A stretch of 15,436 nt of DNA, from positions 1-15,436 of the forward strand of contig CAZASM010000021.1 of assembly GCA_964487895.1 (NCBI GenBank), in the 5' to 3' direction. This document shows positions 13,900-15,436 of the stretch, piece after piece; position 1 is the first letter of the stretch, and each line of letters starts with the position of its first letter. The notes under the pieces are model-generated. The model saw only the letters and a list, made by a program, of their open reading frames with translations, was not told where the DNA came from and did not search any database. The position numbers and the translations under genes are program-made. The stretch comes from CAYYYA01 sp964487895 (lineage in GTDB: Bacteria; Patescibacteriota; Patescibacteriia; UBA1558; 2-01-FULL-52-15).

Positions 13900-14132
13900 A
13901 GTTGCCACTCATCAGCTCACGTGCTATTCTAAAGATAGTTCTATCGAAGGCGTGAGAATATGCTCTACAACCCTTGCCTTGGGAGTCTCAAATCACTCAT
14001 CTCTCGTGGGAGAGAGTTGCGGACACCCACCTATCATAAGGGGTAATTCAAGCGTTGGACGTAGGACAGTATGAAAATCTCCTAGACCGAGCTGTATTCT
14101 AGATATAGCAATTGGTTTGATGGGGATTTTTT
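13900..14132 (+). ncRNA. ssrS: Probable 6S RNA
   Basis: About 230 nt that fold as one long imperfect rod ending in a U-run, the hallmark of 6S RNA. Closing stem: CTCATCA (13908-13914) with TGATGGG (14118-14124), followed by six T (14127-14132). Next stem: TGCTAT/TCTA (13922-13931) with TAGA/ATAGCA (14100-14110, one bulged base). An open central region follows (about 13932-13964 and 14065-14099) with a local hairpin GATAG/CTATC at 13934-13945. Upper stem: CTAC, CTTG and CCTT (13965-13980) with AAGG, CAAG and GTAG (14038-14064). Apical hairpin: CTCTC/GAGAG (14001-14014). The bases GTGAGAATATGCTC (about 13952-13965) and CACCCACCTATCATAAGG (about 14024-14041) resemble the two strands flanking the bubble in known 6S RNAs. 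6S RNA mimics an open promoter and sequesters housekeeping RNA polymerase. No strong promoter is seen just upstream. Confidence 0.6.
14118..14132 (+). terminator. 3' end / U-run of the 6S-like RNA
   Basis: The 3' arm TGATGGG (14118-14124) of the closing stem, then GA, is followed by six T (14127-14132). The paired arm lies about 200 nt upstream, so the rod as a whole acts as the terminator stem. Confidence 0.45.
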
Positions 14133-14141
14133 AATTAATTT

Positions 14142-14190
14142 AAAACTCAAAACTAAAAAGTCAAAATTAAAGGTCAAAAGTCAAAAAGTT
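14142..14190 (+). repeat. Second degenerate 7-nt repeat array
   Basis: Seven contiguous heptamers: AAAACTC, AAAACTA, AAAAGTC, AAAATTA, AAGGTCA, AAAGTCA, AAAAGTT. The A-rich design is the same as in the array after ndk, but the consensus lacks the CCG variants. No inverted partner is evident nearby. Confidence 0.75.
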
Positions 14191-14264
14191 TAAGATTTTG
14201 TATGAGATTAGTACAAACTAGATTGCCGCATACTGAGTGCAGGACTCGCAATAACCAATATAAC
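14191..14264. other. Gene-free spacer with one small stem-loop
   Basis: No gene is visible. ATTGC (14222-14226) and GCAAT (14248-14252) enclose GAGT/ACTC (14235-14238 with 14244-14247), a modest bulged hairpin of unknown role. I found no tRNA-like T-loop or anticodon arm here. Confidence 0.4.
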
Positions 14265-14293
14265 TTGACTTTTTCATTTAGATGTGATAATAT
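14265..14293 (+). promoter_or_regulatory. Promoter upstream of the 14410 gene
   Basis: TTGACT at 14265-14270 is one base from the -35 consensus. Two -10 readings are possible: TAATAT at 14288-14293 with a 17-bp spacer, or the extended element TG-T-GATAAT at 14283-14291 with a 15-bp spacer. Either starts transcription near 14298 and gives an unusually long leader of about 112 nt. Confidence 0.55.
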
Positions 14294-14297
14294 AAGG

Positions 14298-14409
14298 ATA
14301 TTGATTGATTTGTTTTTGTTTGGCTCGCTCTATTTGTCCAATAAATAGGGGAAAGCTTCCAGCGTGACGGCTGGTCCGCAGATGTTAGCTAGGATATCTA
14401 ACTAAACAT
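14298..14409 (+). promoter_or_regulatory. Structured 5' leader with three hairpins, possible cis-regulatory RNA
   Basis: Three stem-loops follow one another: CTATTT/AAATAG (14330-14335 with 14343-14348), CCAGC/GCTGG (14359-14363 with 14370-14374), and GTTAG/CTAAC (14384-14388 with 14398-14402). The purine-rich joint AGGGGAAAGC and the joint TCCGCAGAT are single-stranded. AGGA at 14391-14394, the only Shine-Dalgarno-like motif, lies in the loop of hairpin 3. The layout loosely recalls riboswitch aptamers (GEMM c-di-GMP-I, or the CUGGUCCG block of ykkC), but the sequence matches neither consensus and I cannot assign a class. Confidence 0.35.
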
Positions 14410-15387
14410 ATGCGTTTGAACCAAAACAATCATATCCGACCGCTCAGCTTCTTGATCGGTTTTTTATTTCTCTTCAGCGCTCTAAGTATGGGACTAGTCA
14501 GATACTCCCAAGCTTCTAGTGAGCCTTTGGTTATCACTGAGGTCAAAAGTACTCTCACAACCAACGGTCAGATCAGTATTAGTTGGAAGACCAATAAACT
14601 CAGCGACAGTCTGGTGGAGTATAGTACTGATGAATCATTTTCGGCCAAGCAAAAAAATGATGTTTTATATATCGATAGATCAATAACTTTACCACGTCTG
14701 ACTCCAGACACTTTGTATCATTATCACGTCATCAGTACTACACCACAAGGGGAGAGAGTGGTTGGACCGCATCTACTTTTTCAAAGTCAGACATCAGCGG
14801 AAATTAATATTAGTAAGTTACAATTACGTTCAGGCTTTCATTGGTATGATCAGGAGCAGCCGTTACTTGGCGCTCAAGGATTAGATTTACAAATTTCCAA
14901 CCAAGGTCAGGAACCGGTGACAAATGAATTTTCTTTGAGTCTTATTTTATCGCAAACTGCCGAGGGTGTGAGCGAAAATAATAGCTACAGTTGTTTCGCT
15001 CAAGTTGATCATCAGCATACCTTACCAGCAGAGACCACAGAAACATTATTACTAGATTCAAATTTATTTGCCCACTGTGATCCGCTGATTAGTGGTAATT
15101 ATACTTTAACCGTCGCAGTTGATTATGACGATCAGGTAGCGGAGTCTGATGAGACAAATAATGTTTCGAGTATTGATCTGGTTGTAGAGGACCATGATCA
15201 GACAGTTCAATTTTCGAACATTAGCATCGATGACCTGCAGGCTACTTCAACTAAAATATATTTTTCTCTAAAAAATGATAACAGTAATATTCCAGTAGTT
15301 GTTGACGTCGCACCTGATTATTATACAGTCGATCATCCTGGAATGTACTTATGGTCTCAGGATACAACTGTTGCTAGCTCAACCTAA
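14410..15387 (+). CDS. Secreted FnIII/CARDB-domain protein, frame interrupted by TAA and cut by window end
   Basis: 325 codons to the TAA. A signal peptide or anchor covers residues 10-36 (PLSFLIGFLFLFSALSMG, then RYSQASSEP). A fibronectin-type III / purple-acid-phosphatase-N-like domain covers about 40-125 (ISISWKTNKLSDSLVEYS, LPRLTPDTLYHYHV). A CARDB domain covers about 131-259 (LTVAVDYDDQVAESDETNNV is its typical last strand). A third domain, again FnIII-like, begins near 265. It is cut by TAA at 15385-15387, yet the same frame continues to the window end with TNLIQGLQAETLYHYR, the exact equivalent of the first domain's closing strand. The protein is probably a cell-surface adhesin or binding protein. 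The stop may be a recent nonsense mutation, a sequence error, or a real end after domain decay. The gene follows a structured leader. Confidence 0.8.
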   Translation: MRLNQNNHIRPLSFLIGFLFLFSALSMGLVRYSQASSEPLVITEVKSTLTTNGQISISWKTNKLSDSLVEYSTDESFSAKQKNDVLYIDRSITLPRLTPDTLYHYHVISTTPQGERVVGPHLLFQSQTSAEINISKLQLRSGFHWYDQEQPLLGAQGLDLQISNQGQEPVTNEFSLSLILSQTAEGVSENNSYSCFAQVDHQHTLPAETTETLLLDSNLFAHCDPLISGNYTLTVAVDYDDQVAESDETNNVSSIDLVVEDHDQTVQFSNISIDDLQATSTKIYFSLKNDNSNIPVVVDVAPDYYTVDHPGMYLWSQDTTVASST

Positions 15388-15436
15388 ACAAATTTAATTC
15401 AAGGTCTACAAGCTGAGACTTTATATCACTATCGTT
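15388..15436 (+). pseudogene. In-frame continuation of the FnIII domain after the TAA
   Basis: Reading on in the frame of the 14410 gene gives TNLIQGLQAETLYHYR with no further stop before the window ends. The motif LxAxTLYHYR matches LTPDTLYHYH (residues 97-106) of the first FnIII domain in the same protein. So this is displaced coding sequence, not spacer. Confidence 0.6.

Noticed and set aside
13874..14074. 66-codon open frame in the gap after ndk
   Set aside because: It lies almost wholly inside the 6S-like rod structure, starts inside the palindromic element, and its translation shows no protein features.
13900..14132. tmRNA, RNase P RNA or SRP RNA as identity of the gap RNA
   Set aside because: No tRNA-like CCA end or T-loop, no RNase P GAGGAAAGTC-type core, and no SRP tetraloop block (GGTCAGG...GGAAGG). 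The rod plus U-run fits 6S better.
14298..14409. Firm assignment of the leader as a GEMM c-di-GMP or ykkC riboswitch
   Set aside because: Only short blocks resemble either class (AGGGGAAAGC-hairpin-CCGCA; CTGGTCCG). The second half of both aptamers is missing before the ATG.
4309..15387. UGA recoding to glycine (code 25)
   Set aside because: ybeY and ftsA end naturally with TGA at family-appropriate lengths, an RF2 gene is present, and the in-frame stop of interest at 15385 is TAA.

Overview
The window reads as a piece of a Candidate Phyla Radiation (Patescibacteria) chromosome, moderately AT-rich, with all genes on the + strand. The evidence is indirect. Two membrane proteins carry thrombospondin-type-3 Ca-binding repeats, one of them with a pilin-like domain. 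ComEC is in two overlapping pieces, and NDK has a long insertion. Most starts lack a clear Shine-Dalgarno sequence. Intergenic gaps hold degenerate 7-8 nt repeats. UGA, UAA and UAG are all used as stops and a UGA-type release factor (RF2) is encoded, so the standard bacterial code applies, not the UGA=Gly code of Gracilibacteria/Absconditabacteria. I cannot name the phylum more finely.

Layout. 1-503: 3' part of a lipoprotein gene with a lipobox. 548-2600: two related single-pass proteins with Ca-binding repeats. 2602-6126: ybeY, ftsA, ftsZ and nrdR (rRNA maturation, divisome, nucleotide-reduction control). 6179-8825: a small membrane protein, an HtrA/DegP-type protease and prfB. 8902-10338: an unrecognised anchored beta-rich protein behind a palindromic promoter. 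10397-12701: comEC split into a membrane channel half and a metallo-beta-lactamase half, overlapping at an A8 tract. 12713-13694: a stand-alone receiver protein and ndk. 13695-14409: about 715 bp with no gene, holding a heptamer array, an intrinsic terminator, a GC-rich palindromic element, a probable 6S RNA, a second heptamer array, and a promoter with a three-hairpin leader. 14410 to the window end: a secreted FnIII/CARDB protein whose reading frame is interrupted by a TAA.

How the genes relate. FtsA and FtsZ are the membrane tether and the GTPase of the division ring. A terminator and a new promoter between them let them be expressed separately. YbeY, RF2, NrdR and NDK are housekeeping functions in translation and nucleotide supply. 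The HtrA protease and the several anchored or secreted proteins belong to the cell envelope. ComEC would serve DNA uptake, plausible for a nucleotide-scavenging small-genome bacterium. The most unusual material is non-coding: an 8-nt inverted array filling the ftsZ-nrdR gap, two 7-nt arrays near ndk, a 6S-like RNA, and the structured leader before the last gene.
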